Positions 15,481 to 23,517 of a DNA stretch of 64,000 nt are shown here, one piece after another. Within the stretch, counting starts at the first letter, position 1, and each line of letters starts with the position of its first letter. Below the pieces are notes generated by a model, which was given only the letters and a program-made list of their open reading frames with translations, searched no databases and had not been told where the DNA came from. The translations under genes and the position numbers were made by a program. The DNA is from Scatolibacter rhodanostii (GTDB taxonomy: Bacteria > Bacillota > Clostridia > Oscillospirales > Acutalibacteraceae): contig NZ_FZLO01000001.1 of assembly GCF_900197595.1 (NCBI RefSeq), positions 124,001 to 188,000 of the forward strand, given 5' to 3'.

Positions 15481-16822
15481 GCAGATGAGTCAATCAGAAG
15501 CAAAAGAAGCAGTTTTACAATTGGTGGAAGAATACTGGAGTCAATTTCATCAGGCAAAGGATACAGAAGAACCAGAACGAATTCCGTATTCAGGTCGGGT
15601 ATATGACAGTGCGGAGATGAAAAATCTGGTGGACAGTGCGTTGGATTTTTGGCTGACTGCCGGCGAGTATACGGAGCAATTTGAGAGCGGTTTGGCAGAG
15701 TATATCGGAGTATCTTTTTGCAGCGTAGTTAACTCGGGTTCTTCTGCCAACCTTTTGGCTTTTATGGCGCTCACTTCTCCCTTGCTAAAAGCTAGGCGAG
15801 TGTTGCCGGGAGACGAGATTATCACAGTGGCTGCTTGTTTTCCCACAACATTAGCCCCTGTCATTCAATATGGGGCCATCCCTGTGTTTATCGATATTAC
15901 CATCCCAGAATATAACATCAACATTTCTCAGTTGGAGCAAGCTTTGACCAATAAAACAAAAGCGGTAATGATAGCGCATACATTGGGTAATCCGTTTGAT
16001 TTGGGAGCAGTAAAAGATTTTTGCGACAAAAATAATCTTTGGCTGATTGAAGATAACTGTGATGCGCTAGGTTCAGAGTATTATTTAGATAAGATCTGGC
16101 GCAAGACAGGAAGCGTCGGTGATATAGGGACATCTAGTTTTTATCCGCCACATCATATCACAATGGGAGAGGGCGGGGCTGTCTACACAAAAAATCCGTT
16201 ACTACATAAAATTATTCGCTCATTGCGAGATTGGGGCAGAGACTGCATTTGTAATTCTGGCCAAGATAACCGCTGCGGACATCGCTTTAGTAAGCAATAT
16301 GGGAAATTGCCAATGGGGTATGATCACAAATATGTATATTCTCATTTCGGGTATAATCTGAAAGCAACTGATATGCAGGCGGCAATCGGTGTTGCGCAGC
16401 TCGAAAAATTACCAAAGTTTGTTCTTCGCCGTCGAGATAATTTTGACTATTTAAAAGAAAGATTACAAGCCTATGAAGATTTTCTGATGCTGCCAGAACC
16501 TTGTCCTAATTCGTTGCCTAGCTGGTTTGGTTTTTTAGTCACCTGTAAAAATGGTGTCAGCCGCAATACTCTTATTGCTCATTTAGAAGATAGAGGGATT
16601 CAAACAAGAATGTTGTTTGCCGGCAATATTCTTCGTCACCCGTGTTTTGAAGGACTGGAAGATGGCGTGGACTATAGAGTAGCAACTCCACTTGTCAATA
16701 CAGACCGCACTTTGTACGATACATTCTGGGTAGGAGTTTACCCTGGGATGACCAATAAGCAATTAGATAAAATGGCAGATGAAATAATCTTGGCTATTAA
16801 AAAGCAGGGGATGGCTATATGA
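15473..16822 (+). CDS. rfbH: CDP-4-dehydro-6-deoxyglucose-3-dehydratase (E1), PMP and [2Fe-2S] enzyme
   Basis: DegT/DnrJ/EryC1-fold enzyme, 449 residues, that with an E3 reductase removes the C-3 hydroxyl. The PLP lysine is replaced by His as in E1: SFYPPHHITMGEGG, His227/228. The iron-sulfur ligands have the E1 spacing C-X1-C-X7-C (CICNSGQDNRC) with a further Cys in EDNCDALG upstream. Start choice: AGGAGGG is 7 nt from GTG 15473 but only 1 nt from the ATG at 15467, so GTG is preferred. The matching E3 flavo-iron-sulfur reductase (ddhD/ascD) is not in the window. Confidence 0.94.
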   Translation: MFEQMSQSEAKEAVLQLVEEYWSQFHQAKDTEEPERIPYSGRVYDSAEMKNLVDSALDFWLTAGEYTEQFESGLAEYIGVSFCSVVNSGSSANLLAFMALTSPLLKARRVLPGDEIITVAACFPTTLAPVIQYGAIPVFIDITIPEYNINISQLEQALTNKTKAVMIAHTLGNPFDLGAVKDFCDKNNLWLIEDNCDALGSEYYLDKIWRKTGSVGDIGTSSFYPPHHITMGEGGAVYTKNPLLHKIIRSLRDWGRDCICNSGQDNRCGHRFSKQYGKLPMGYDHKYVYSHFGYNLKATDMQAAIGVAQLEKLPKFVLRRRDNFDYLKERLQAYEDFLMLPEPCPNSLPSWFGFLVTCKNGVSRNTLIAHLEDRGIQTRMLFAGNILRHPCFEGLEDGVDYRVATPLVNTDRTLYDTFWVGVYPGMTNKQLDKMADEIILAIKKQGMAI

Positions 16823-17727
16823 AGAGTGCAGTAGTAACAGGCGCAAATGGATTCATAGGACGTGCGCTGACCAAAGAACTATTGCAGCAAGGTGTTCGGG
16901 TGTTGGCGGTCACAAGAATACATAATGACACAGAAGAGAGTCCGAACTTAATACCGGTTACGCTTGACTTGGCAGAGTTATCAAGGCTGCCGGAGCTGAC
17001 AGAAGAACGGTGGGATGTATTTTACCACCTAGCTTGGTCAGGAACGTCTGGTGAAGGACGAAAAGACGTGAACAGACAACTTTTTAATGTGGAAGCTACA
17101 GTAGAAGCCGTGCAGGTAGCAAAATTACTTGGGTGCAGCCGATTTATTGGTGCAGGCAGTATCATGGAGCAAGAGATGCTTGCGGCATCGGCCGAACCGC
17201 AGATAAGGCCCGGTAAGGGATATATTTATTCGGCTGCGAAATTAGCTGCTCATCAGATGAGTCGCTGCGCAGCGGCAGAATTGGAAATTGAACATATATG
17301 GGCGGTAATTACCAATGTGTATGGAGAAGGGGAATACTCACCTCGCCTGCTAAACAGTACCCTGCGCAAAATTATTCGGGACGAAGAACTGAATTTTACC
17401 GCCGCTACGCAAAACTACGATTTTCTCCATATAGACGATGCGGTAAGAGCAATGCGTTTGTTGGGTGAGCGAGGTGTTCCATTTTCAGCCTATACCATTG
17501 GAAGCGGGAAAGTGCGCCCTTTGAGAGATTTTATCCAAGAGCTTTGTCTGACGGTAGCCCCTCACAAAACACCTGTTTTTGGGAAAGTTTCTTTTGAGGG
17601 AGGCTCTTTGTCTGCTAATGCGTTTGATACAACTCCTCTTCATACAGATACCGGATTTATACCTGAAATCAGCTTTCGTGAAGGCGTAGAACGAACAATG
17701 AAGTGGATTCAAGAAAGTATGGAATAA
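16819..17727 (+). CDS. NAD(P)-dependent epimerase/dehydratase, probable CDP-sugar 4-ketoreductase
   Basis: Extended SDR protein of 302 residues with Rossmann motif VVTGANGFIGRAL, DVFYHLAW and the catalytic YSAAK. It overlaps rfbH by 4 bp. In related operons a gene at this place encodes the final 4-reductase giving abequose, paratose, tyvelose precursor or ascarylose. With the RmlC-like epimerase next door, an ascarylose-like (AscE/AscF) ending is possible, but stereochemistry cannot be told from sequence. Confidence 0.88.
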   Translation: MKSAVVTGANGFIGRALTKELLQQGVRVLAVTRIHNDTEESPNLIPVTLDLAELSRLPELTEERWDVFYHLAWSGTSGEGRKDVNRQLFNVEATVEAVQVAKLLGCSRFIGAGSIMEQEMLAASAEPQIRPGKGYIYSAAKLAAHQMSRCAAAELEIEHIWAVITNVYGEGEYSPRLLNSTLRKIIRDEELNFTAATQNYDFLHIDDAVRAMRLLGERGVPFSAYTIGSGKVRPLRDFIQELCLTVAPHKTPVFGKVSFEGGSLSANAFDTTPLHTDTGFIPEISFREGVERTMKWIQESME

Positions 17728-17802
17728 GAAAAAGAGTAGCCCAAAGAGGAAAATAGGCGGTAATAGATCCGCGAAAATTAATTAAGGAGAAGGAGATACT
17801 TC

Positions 17803-18384
17803 ATGAGAGAATTGACGATTCAGGAAACTCGATTGAAAGGTTTACGGCTTATTTCCCCATTTTATAATCAAGATGATAGGGGCTTTTTTATTAAGCGATT
17901 CGAGAAAGACATTTTTAAATCAAAGGGAATCGATATTCAAATTCAAGAATGCTTTGAAAGTCAGTCGCACAAAGGGGTATTGCGAGGAATGCACTTTCAA
18001 TCTAAAGAACCTCAAGCAAAGTTGATTTCTTGTTTAGAGGGGCGCATTTTTGATGTAGCACTTGATTTGCGGCGTCATTCAAAAACATTTGGAGAATGGG
18101 AAGGCTTTTATCTGGATAATGTAGAAAATCAGTCATTGTATATTCCAGCAGGATTTGCGCATGGATATTTAGTATTATCACCGACAGCACGTGTCAGCTA
18201 TCAATGTCACGGCAGGTATCTGGCAGAATCTGATACCGGAATTATTTGGAATGATACAGATATCGATATAAAGTGGCCACTGCATTTAGTTGATGAGGTG
18301 CAGTTGTCACCAAGAGACCAAAAGTTTTTTACGTTAAAGGAGTGTGAGAAAGCACAAGTGTTGCCAGAGGAGGTTCTGGGATGA
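17803..18384 (+). CDS. dTDP-4-dehydrorhamnose 3,5-epimerase-like protein (RmlC family)
   Basis: Cupin-fold sugar epimerase, 193 residues, family length. It contains GVLRGMHFQ (catalytic His), GRIFDVALDLR, SLYIPAGFAHGYLVLS and the NDTDIDIKWP ending. AAGGAGAAGGAG precedes the ATG; the 3' end overlaps the next gene by 4 bp. RmlC usually acts on dTDP sugars, but no rmlA/B/D is here; the CDP-sugar neighbours point to an AscE-type role on a CDP-3,6-dideoxy-4-ketohexose (inference). Confidence 0.88.
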   Translation: MRELTIQETRLKGLRLISPFYNQDDRGFFIKRFEKDIFKSKGIDIQIQECFESQSHKGVLRGMHFQSKEPQAKLISCLEGRIFDVALDLRRHSKTFGEWEGFYLDNVENQSLYIPAGFAHGYLVLSPTARVSYQCHGRYLAESDTGIIWNDTDIDIKWPLHLVDEVQLSPRDQKFFTLKECEKAQVLPEEVLG

Positions 18385-20213
18385 GAACAGACTACCATTT
18401 TGCTGCGGATGAAAATGCACAACAAATAATAGAATGCTTTGCAAGAATGCTGGATACAGCAGAACAAATGGCAGCGCAGTGGCCAAATCAGGCCAACGGA
18501 TTTGTGGAGATTCTTGCAGAAGAATTGTTGTGGATAGAGGAGTCCGGGGGAAATCTATCTGCATTAAAAGAAAGCTTTTTTGCCGAGCAAATAAAAAATA
18601 TACGCTTTACCTTGGATAAAATAAAGGAATCTTTCGAGCAGAGTGAGGTTCCGAATTGGGTACGTTGGCAGCTGCCTTGCTTTTTACAAGAGCTGCGCGA
18701 AGAATTATATTTTTGGGCATACGTTCACCCTTTTCCAGAAAGATGGAATTACTACTACAAGAATGAGTTTGCTGAGCATCATCAGAATACAGCAGTAGAC
18801 TTTCAAAAAAGCAAGTATGAAGTATCTATTTTCGTTCCGGCAAAAGATAAGTTGGAATATACCAAGCGCTGTGTAGAAAGTATACGCAGAGAAACCAAAC
18901 AAGCAGAAATTGCTTATGAATTAATTTTAATCAATCATGGAAGTCAAGATAATACGCAAGACTATTTTGAATCCATTCCAGAGGCAAAAATTCTTTGCTT
19001 CAAACAAAATGTGCGTATGATGGCGTTTACTTCGGCTATGAGGGTGTGTGAGGGCCGCTACATGGCTTTCGTCAGCAATGATACTGTGGTTACCAAAGAC
19101 TGGCTCACGCTATTATATCGCTGCCTTCAGGCTAACCCCAATTTTATTAGTGCCACGCCTACAACACCCAATGTGTCCAATTTTCAGTCTACGGCAGAAT
19201 CCTACGCAAACCTAGAAGAAATGGCACAGTTTGCAGCAAAACATAACCAAGATGATCCGACACAATGGGAACAGCGTTCTCGCATTCTGCCGGTAATCGC
19301 TTTGTATGATTTAGAAAAATTAAATGCAATTGGGTTTGGAGACCGCTACTTTCGTACAATGGAATTTTGGGATGATGATTTGTCTTTGCGAGCTCGTCGG
19401 GCGGGCTATCGTCAGGTGTTGTGCCGAAATGTTTTTTGTCATCATTATGGCAGTGTAACAGGCAGAGAAGCACAAATTAAAGAAAATACACTGCAAAAAG
19501 GGCGTGAGCTTTTTATAGCAAAGCACCAAGCAGACCCATGGAATAATGGAGCCTACTATGATTATCAGCTTTGCACAAGATTACAGGCGATGGATTTGCC
19601 GGCGACTAAACAGGCAGATATTTTGGGGATAGATGCTGGATTTGGTGATACTCTTTTGCAGATAGGAAATATTCTGCGAAAGAAAGAAATCGAGACAAAT
19701 ATTGATAGCATAACATCAGAATTACAATATACAAGAGATTTAAGAATGCTTAGCCAATCTTTTTGCAGTGCTAAGAGCGAAGAAAATATTCTAGGGTTGT
19801 TGACAGAAGCTTTTCAAGACAAGAAATATGATTATATCTATTTGGGCAGACCGCTGGAAGATTATAACAATTGGAAAAAACTGCTTACTGAACTATGCAA
19901 TAAAATTAAACCGGGTGGTATGATTTTATTTTATCTTTCAAATGCACTGAATCTCGTCAATATTCAGTCCTTTGTTTCATTGGCATTTCCTTTTGGAAAA
20001 GAGCGTTTGAATTACTTAAACCCTGAACATGTGAGGCTGTATTTGCAGCAAAATTCGATGATAGCAACCTTAGAAAGGAAACGAGGATGGGCTTCTGCTG
20101 CGCTTTTAGGACAGCTGGCAAAGCATGTTCAATCTCCTCTCTATGTAGGAGAAGCGATGTCACAAGCACTGGATACAATCGGGTTTTATTATTATGCACA
20201 TATGAAAGAGTAA
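18381..20213 (+). CDS. Large GT2 glycosyltransferase with extra N-terminal and methyltransferase-like C-terminal regions
   Basis: Protein of 610 residues. Residues 1-145 are helical and unassigned. Residues about 150-400 form a family 2 glycosyltransferase domain (VSIFVPAKDKLEYTKRCVESI, LILINHGSQDNTQDY, FVSNDTVVTKDWL, MEFWDDDLSLRARRAGY). Residues about 430-600 look like a degenerate Rossmann methyltransferase fold (ILGIDAGFGDTLLQIGN, YDYIYLGRPLED, IKPGGMILFYLSN), though SAM-binding residues are weak. As the last gene of the CDP-sugar run it probably attaches the product sugar to a glycan or a protein. No membrane segment is seen, so it acts in the cytoplasm. Confidence 0.82.
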   Translation: MRTDYHFAADENAQQIIECFARMLDTAEQMAAQWPNQANGFVEILAEELLWIEESGGNLSALKESFFAEQIKNIRFTLDKIKESFEQSEVPNWVRWQLPCFLQELREELYFWAYVHPFPERWNYYYKNEFAEHHQNTAVDFQKSKYEVSIFVPAKDKLEYTKRCVESIRRETKQAEIAYELILINHGSQDNTQDYFESIPEAKILCFKQNVRMMAFTSAMRVCEGRYMAFVSNDTVVTKDWLTLLYRCLQANPNFISATPTTPNVSNFQSTAESYANLEEMAQFAAKHNQDDPTQWEQRSRILPVIALYDLEKLNAIGFGDRYFRTMEFWDDDLSLRARRAGYRQVLCRNVFCHHYGSVTGREAQIKENTLQKGRELFIAKHQADPWNNGAYYDYQLCTRLQAMDLPATKQADILGIDAGFGDTLLQIGNILRKKEIETNIDSITSELQYTRDLRMLSQSFCSAKSEENILGLLTEAFQDKKYDYIYLGRPLEDYNNWKKLLTELCNKIKPGGMILFYLSNALNLVNIQSFVSLAFPFGKERLNYLNPEHVRLYLQQNSMIATLERKRGWASAALLGQLAKHVQSPLYVGEAMSQALDTIGFYYYAHMKE

Positions 20214-20292
20214 GGATAAAATTCTATTTAACACGACAAAAAGAAAAAGCAATAGACATTTTAAAGCTAAAGATGTTAAGGTTTTTTATAAG

Positions 20293-20332
20293 AAAAAGAT
20301 GCTTCTTCCAAGTAAGGAAGAGGCATCTTTTG
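20293..20332. terminator. Terminator between convergent genes
   Basis: AAAGATGCTTCTTCC and GGAAGAGGCATCTTT pair over 15 bp around a 6-nt loop, with an A-run on one side and TTTT on the other. Confidence 0.8.
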
Positions 20333-20358
20333 GGTTATTAATTAGAAAACGGTCTGTC

Positions 20359-23016
20359 TCAAGATTGCTTTTTTCTCAAGACTAGTTTTACGATTTCAGA
20401 TAGAATAATGGCACTAAAGCTTAGCGCAAGAAGTTTAACCCACATGGCTAGCTCCAATGGAACGGTACCAAAAAACGCACCGGCAAATTGTATGATTAGT
20501 ATTTGCAGAATAAACGTGATGGAAATTACAATTAGCATAATTCTGTTTTTTAGCAAATGTTTGAAAATGCTGGTGGTGTGAAGTTCTCGGCAGTTAAAGG
20601 CATTAAACAGCTGGAATAAAGCAAATAAAGTGAATAGCACAGTTGTGGTTTCTTCTTCGGCTGCTCCCAAAAAATTGAATACATACTGGCATAGAAAAAC
20701 GACCGAGATATATACGCCCGTTAGACCGATTCGGGTCAACATGGTTCGAGAAAGGATATTGTCACTCCTTTTTGTTGGCTTACGGGCCATTAAGTCATCA
20801 TAAATTGGTTCTAGTCCCAAGGTGAGTGCCGGGGGGCCATCCATGATAATGTTAATCCACAATAGCTGTAGAGCGGTAAAAGGAGCTTTTAGCCCGAGTA
20901 AAATGGAAGTAAACACAACGATAACAGAGGAAACATTGACCGTTAACTGAAATTGAATAAACCGCTTAAAGTTCTCATAAATGCCACGTCCCCAAGCAAT
21001 TGCTTTGACAATGGTAGAAAAAGAATCATCGAGAAGAACGATATCACTTGCCTGTTTAGAGACCTCTGTTCCCGATATACCCATAGCAATCCCGACATCT
21101 GCATTTTTCAGTGCAGGTGCATCATTGATTCCATCACCGGTAACGGCAACCACATTTCCCTGGGATTTTAACAGTTTGACAACACGCATCTTAATGGTGG
21201 GGGTACTGCGAGCAATTACACTGATTTTGGGCAGTAGTTTAAGTAGTTCTTCATCGCTAAGTTCTGCGACTTCTCGTGCTTCAACTGCAATTCGCTCATC
21301 GCTTAATATATGTAGTTCATCTGCAATCGCTTTTGCTGTAACAATATTATCGCCGGTAAGAATTTTTAAATCGATGCCTGCCATACGACAGTTTTTCACG
21401 GCTTCATATACATCGGCACGTAATGGGTCAGAAATTGCAACAAAGCCGTCAAAAATCATATCTGTTTCCATGGCGGCATGGTGGTGTTCATCTTCGTAAT
21501 CTTTCATTTGGTCAAGTTCTTTATGGGCAAATGCAATTACACGCATAGATTTTTCTTGTGATTTTGTGATAAAATGCTCGGCATTGCTCTTCTCATTGTC
21601 AGAAAGAGAACACATAGAAAAAACGCATTCTGGGCTGCCTTTCACATAAGAGATAATCTTTCCGTCCACTTTGCTAATGGTGGTCATATGTTTTAATTCT
21701 GATGAGAACGGGAATGCGTGTAGAACATCATGATCAGAACGTTCGTCTTTATAAGATTTACCACTGTTCTTGCGTGCTGATGAGTTTTCATAAAAATTTA
21801 GCATGGCACATTCAGTAGGGTTGCCAATAAAAGTTCCATCTTGAGAAATATCTGCTGTTGTGTTTAGGCAGACGTTATGAATCAGCCAATCTGAGGTCAG
21901 TTCATCAGCATGTTCATGCCATCTTCCGTCATAATAAGCCGAAACAGTCATTTTGTTTTCAGTTAAAGTTCCTGTTTTATCAGAACAGATTACATTGATG
22001 CATCCCACTGTTTCGGAGGCAATCATTTTTTTAACCAAAGCATTTTGCTGAGAAAGCTTTATGATATTGATAGATAATGACACCGCAACAATTGTTGGCA
22101 AGCCCTCCGGTACAGCGGCAACAATCAAGACAATGCTGGTGACAAAGGCTTCAAGGACTTCTTCCAGATGAAGCCCGCCTGACATTGCAAAAGAGATTAA
22201 TTCAGAAATAAAAACAACAGCGGCGGCAATGACGCCCAAGATGGTAATTGTCTTGCCTAGACGGGCAAGCTTTTCTTGTAGGGGTGTACTGCTGCGCTCT
22301 GTCGAGGTAAGCTCTTTGGCAATTTTTCCAAATTCGGTGTTGTCACCAACGGCAGTTACCATCATTTTGCAGTTTCCGCTGGTTATGAAGTTACCTGAAT
22401 ACAGCATATTGGCTCGTTCAGCAAGCGGCGTTTTTGCATCATCAATACTATATTCTGCCTCTTTTTTGGCGGGAACACTTTCTCCCGTTAAGGCTGATTC
22501 ATCTGCCGTCAAGCCAGAACTTTGTAAAAGTCTGCCATCTGCAGGTACCTTATCACCTGCTGAGAGCAGAATAATGTCGCCTACAACAAGCTCTCTCTGG
22601 CTTAACATCTGTGTGTCACCATTGCGCAATACTTTGATAACCGTATCGTCACTAATCTTAGATAAAGCTTCAAATGCTTTGGCACTTTTTCCTTCCATGA
22701 CCACGGTGATTAGAACTGAGAGGGAAATTGCGGCAAAGATACCCACGCATTCCAAAAAGTCTGCTTCAGAACCAGTAGAAGCACGAATAATATTGACCAC
22801 CAGCGCAATGACACCTGCCATAATCAGCATTAAAATCATCGGTTCGCTGGCAGCCGCTATAATACGCTTAAAAAGTGATTCTGGTTTTTCTCGTGTAAGC
22901 ATATTATTCCCATACTTGCTGCGGTTGCTTTCAATTTGAGCACTAGAAAGTCCGGCGACCTCATCGGTTTTTAATCGACAGATCAGGTCTTGTTTTTCTT
23001 CTTGGAACTCATTCAT
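20359..23016 (-). CDS. P-type cation ATPase (Ca2+/Mn2+ type), probable Mn2+ exporter
   Basis: P2-type ATPase of 885 residues. It has the N-terminal cation-ATPase domain, TGES phosphatase loop (ALTGESVPAK), AAVPEGLPTIVAVSL in M4, phosphorylation site DKTGTLT (Asp346), TGDGINDAPALK hinge, and NIIMDGPPALTLG in M6 with the Asn/Asp ion ligands of SERCA-type pumps. The longer frame starts upstream of GGAGG; the ATG at 23016 has 8-nt spacing and is preferred. The leader carries a probable yybP-ykoY riboswitch, which in Lactococcus controls the Mn2+ ATPase YoaB, so Mn2+ export is more likely than Ca2+ transport. The upstream hairpins would need read-through for expression. Confidence 0.93.
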   Translation of the reverse strand: MNEFQEEKQDLICRLKTDEVAGLSSAQIESNRSKYGNNMLTREKPESLFKRIIAAASEPMILMLIMAGVIALVVNIIRASTGSEADFLECVGIFAAISLSVLITVVMEGKSAKAFEALSKISDDTVIKVLRNGDTQMLSQRELVVGDIILLSAGDKVPADGRLLQSSGLTADESALTGESVPAKKEAEYSIDDAKTPLAERANMLYSGNFITSGNCKMMVTAVGDNTEFGKIAKELTSTERSSTPLQEKLARLGKTITILGVIAAAVVFISELISFAMSGGLHLEEVLEAFVTSIVLIVAAVPEGLPTIVAVSLSINIIKLSQQNALVKKMIASETVGCINVICSDKTGTLTENKMTVSAYYDGRWHEHADELTSDWLIHNVCLNTTADISQDGTFIGNPTECAMLNFYENSSARKNSGKSYKDERSDHDVLHAFPFSSELKHMTTISKVDGKIISYVKGSPECVFSMCSLSDNEKSNAEHFITKSQEKSMRVIAFAHKELDQMKDYEDEHHHAAMETDMIFDGFVAISDPLRADVYEAVKNCRMAGIDLKILTGDNIVTAKAIADELHILSDERIAVEAREVAELSDEELLKLLPKISVIARSTPTIKMRVVKLLKSQGNVVAVTGDGINDAPALKNADVGIAMGISGTEVSKQASDIVLLDDSFSTIVKAIAWGRGIYENFKRFIQFQLTVNVSSVIVVFTSILLGLKAPFTALQLLWINIIMDGPPALTLGLEPIYDDLMARKPTKRSDNILSRTMLTRIGLTGVYISVVFLCQYVFNFLGAAEEETTTVLFTLFALFQLFNAFNCRELHTTSIFKHLLKNRIMLIVISITFILQILIIQFAGAFFGTVPLELAMWVKLLALSFSAIILSEIVKLVLRKKQS

Positions 23017-23049
23017 CCAAATTTCCTCCATATACATGCCGTTTTTTTA

Positions 23050-23090
23050 CAAAATAAAAAACTCGTGCATAGTAATACTATACACGAGTC
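23050..23090 (-). terminator. Second leader terminator hairpin of the P-type ATPase
   Basis: On the minus strand ACTCGTGTATAGTA pairs with TACTATGCACGAGT (one mismatch/G-U) and is followed by TTTTTTATTTT. It lies between the riboswitch terminator and the gene and is similar in sequence to it. Confidence 0.72.
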
Positions 23091-23128
23091 AAAAAAAAGA
23101 CCATGTATAGCAAAGCTATACATGAGTC
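23091..23128 (-). terminator. Riboswitch expression-platform terminator
   Basis: On the minus strand CATGTATAGC-TTT-GCTATACATG, extended by GAC/GTC, forms a perfect stem followed by eight T residues. Its 5' arm starts within the 3' strand of the aptamer's closing helix, so ligand-stabilised P1 would favour read-through. Confidence 0.78.
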
Positions 23129-23214
23129 TCGTTCATTAAGACAAGCCAGACCGTTACATGGTCAGTGTGTTGACTTGACACGCAAATTCCTGCGCAAACT
23201 ACTCCCTCACGAGT
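23125..23214 (-). ncRNA. yybP-ykoY (Mn2+) riboswitch aptamer
   Basis: Read on the minus strand, the leader has closing helix CUCGU/ACGAG, the conserved GGGAGUAG after the 5' strand, a GCGCAGGAAUUUGCGU hairpin, a second hairpin (UGACCAUGUAACGGUCUGGC) and the 3' internal-loop strand ending in GAGAC. This order and these loop sequences match the yybP-ykoY family, which senses Mn2+ and acts as an ON switch for Mn2+ exporters. The first-loop GGGAGUAG is one G short of the usual GGGGAGUAG. The downstream P-type ATPase fits the family's usual targets. Confidence 0.8.
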
Positions 23215-23232
23215 GTTTTAAATTGTCTAAAT

Positions 23233-23262
23233 AGTATGCCACATTGAATAGGTGTTTGTCAA
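23233..23262 (-). promoter_or_regulatory. Promoter of the riboswitch-ATPase transcript
   Basis: Minus-strand TTGACA (23257-23262) is followed after 18 bp by CATACT (23233-23238). Transcription would begin about 10-15 nt before the aptamer. Confidence 0.6.
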
Positions 23263-23450
23263 TACTTATATACGGCGGTTGCAAGATTGCTATTGTATTT
23301 TCATGGTCATCTCAATCTATAAATTTTAGGCATGAACACATAATTATGCTGCTGCAAGAATTCTTCTTGGAATAGAAACGCAGCCTAAACTGCAAAGATT
23401 ATGATATATCTAAAAGGCTTGAAAAAATATTCCTAGTAAGCAATATACCA

Positions 23451-23497
23451 AAAAGACGCCATTCAGCTCTAATTATGGAACTGAATGGCGTCTTTTT
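23451..23497. terminator. Terminator at the 3' end of the iron-binding fusion gene
   Basis: AAAAGACGCCATTCAG and CTGAATGGCGTCTTTT form a long perfect stem flanked by A and T runs; it can serve both directions. The rest of the gap up to the ATPase promoter shows no further element. Confidence 0.85.
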
Positions 23498-23517
23498 GGT
23501 GGGGACGATTTCTATAA

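Noticed and set aside
17803-18384. dTDP-rhamnose pathway gene
   Set aside because: No rmlA, rmlB or rmlD accompanies it; the neighbours belong to CDP-sugar synthesis, so a CDP-sugar epimerase role is preferred.
22229-22939. 236-codon open frame antisense to the P-type ATPase
   Set aside because: It lies fully inside a well-supported ATPase gene, has no ribosome site and a low-complexity Ser/Leu composition.
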